Shown here in pieces: positions 23,166 to 23,333 of a stretch of DNA of 23,333 nucleotides. The DNA comes from JANYJJ01 sp038241115. Lineage in GTDB: Bacteria > Pseudomonadota > Gammaproteobacteria > Burkholderiales > Burkholderiaceae_C. The notes below the pieces were generated by a model. That model was not told the DNA's origin. It searched no databases and was given only the letters and a program-made list of their open reading frames with translations. The stretch spans positions 1-23,333 of the forward strand of contig JBBRGA010000042.1 of the NCBI GenBank assembly GCA_038241115.1, read 5' to 3'. The position numbers were made by a program, and so were the translations under genes. Each line of letters starts with the position of its first letter. Positions within the stretch are counted from its first letter, which is position 1.

Positions 23166-23333
23166 GTGGCTTGCATTTGTGCTGCTGGGATGTGGGTTGT
23201 TTCAAATTCAACCAAGACCTGCTGCGCCGAGACCTGCTGACCGGTCTCAACCAGCACCTGCGCCACCGTCGCATCACGCACGGCCGTCATGGCGTGCTCC
23301 AGCTTCATCGACTCGATGACCAACAGCACATCG
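23162..23333 (-). CDS. Acyl-CoA carboxylase biotin-carrier C-terminus (partial)
   Basis: Only the last 57 codons and stop lie in the window; the gene continues beyond the right edge. The sequence DVLLVIESMKLEHAM holds the biotin attachment motif ESMKL, with the biotinylated lysine codon at 23303-23305. It is followed by VLVETGQQVSAQQVLVEFE, the second half of a biotinyl domain. This is how the alpha subunits of methylcrotonyl-, geranyl- and propionyl-CoA carboxylases end, though a stand-alone carrier or a 2-component enzyme is possible. Its TGA overlaps the acyl-CoA dehydrogenase ATG. With that gene and an AtuA protein nearby, a Liu- or Atu-type pathway is the likely setting. Confidence 0.85.
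   Translation of the reverse strand, partial: DVLLVIESMKLEHAMTAVRDATVAQVLVETGQQVSAQQVLVEFETTHIPAAQMQAT

Overview
The window reads as ordinary, gene-dense chromosome of a Burkholderiales bacterium, probably Comamonadaceae-like. The basis is family-level: a short Trp-rich membrane protein typical of that order, the aat-bpt pair, IlvD and Lgt of beta-proteobacterial type, and GC-rich codon use with long antisense shadow frames. No database search was possible, so the taxonomy is inference. There is no phage, insertion sequence, CRISPR array or plasmid replication gene. No gap between genes exceeds 300 bases.

Left part (1-7091) is housekeeping: the 5' part of a YqhA/UPF0114 membrane protein gene (minus, cut by the window edge), acetyl-CoA synthetase acs (plus), a telomere-like C4A2 repeat and a terminator, a periplasmic cytochrome c (minus), a small Trp-rich membrane protein (plus), ilvD (minus), then lgt, dnaQ and tRNA-Val(CAC) (plus).

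Middle part (7151-11486) is the least familiar. Three plus-strand genes overlap by 4 bases at each junction. They are a lipoprotein that looks like an M48 peptidase without its zinc site, a secreted protein with three Cys-paired modules plus nine MORN repeats, and an FAD oxidoreductase of the L-2-hydroxyglutarate oxidase group. The first two are the best candidates for an undescribed envelope system. A hairpin separates them from the convergent bpt and aat genes of the bacterial N-degron pathway (minus).

Right part (13077-23333) looks like an uptake and catabolism locus for a branched or otherwise unusual organic acid. On the minus strand is an AtuA-family protein split into two overlapping genes. 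Divergent from it runs livH-livM-livG-livF, a long-chain-type acyl-CoA ligase and a periplasmic binding protein, closed by a strong terminator. Convergent to these, on the minus strand, are an acyl-CoA dehydrogenase and the biotin-carrier C-terminus of an acyl-CoA carboxylase that continues beyond the window. A consistent reading is that the ABC system imports the acid, the ligase activates it, and the dehydrogenase and carboxylase process the CoA ester, as in the leucine/isovalerate (Liu) or acyclic terpene (Atu) pathways. The substrate cannot be told from sequence alone.
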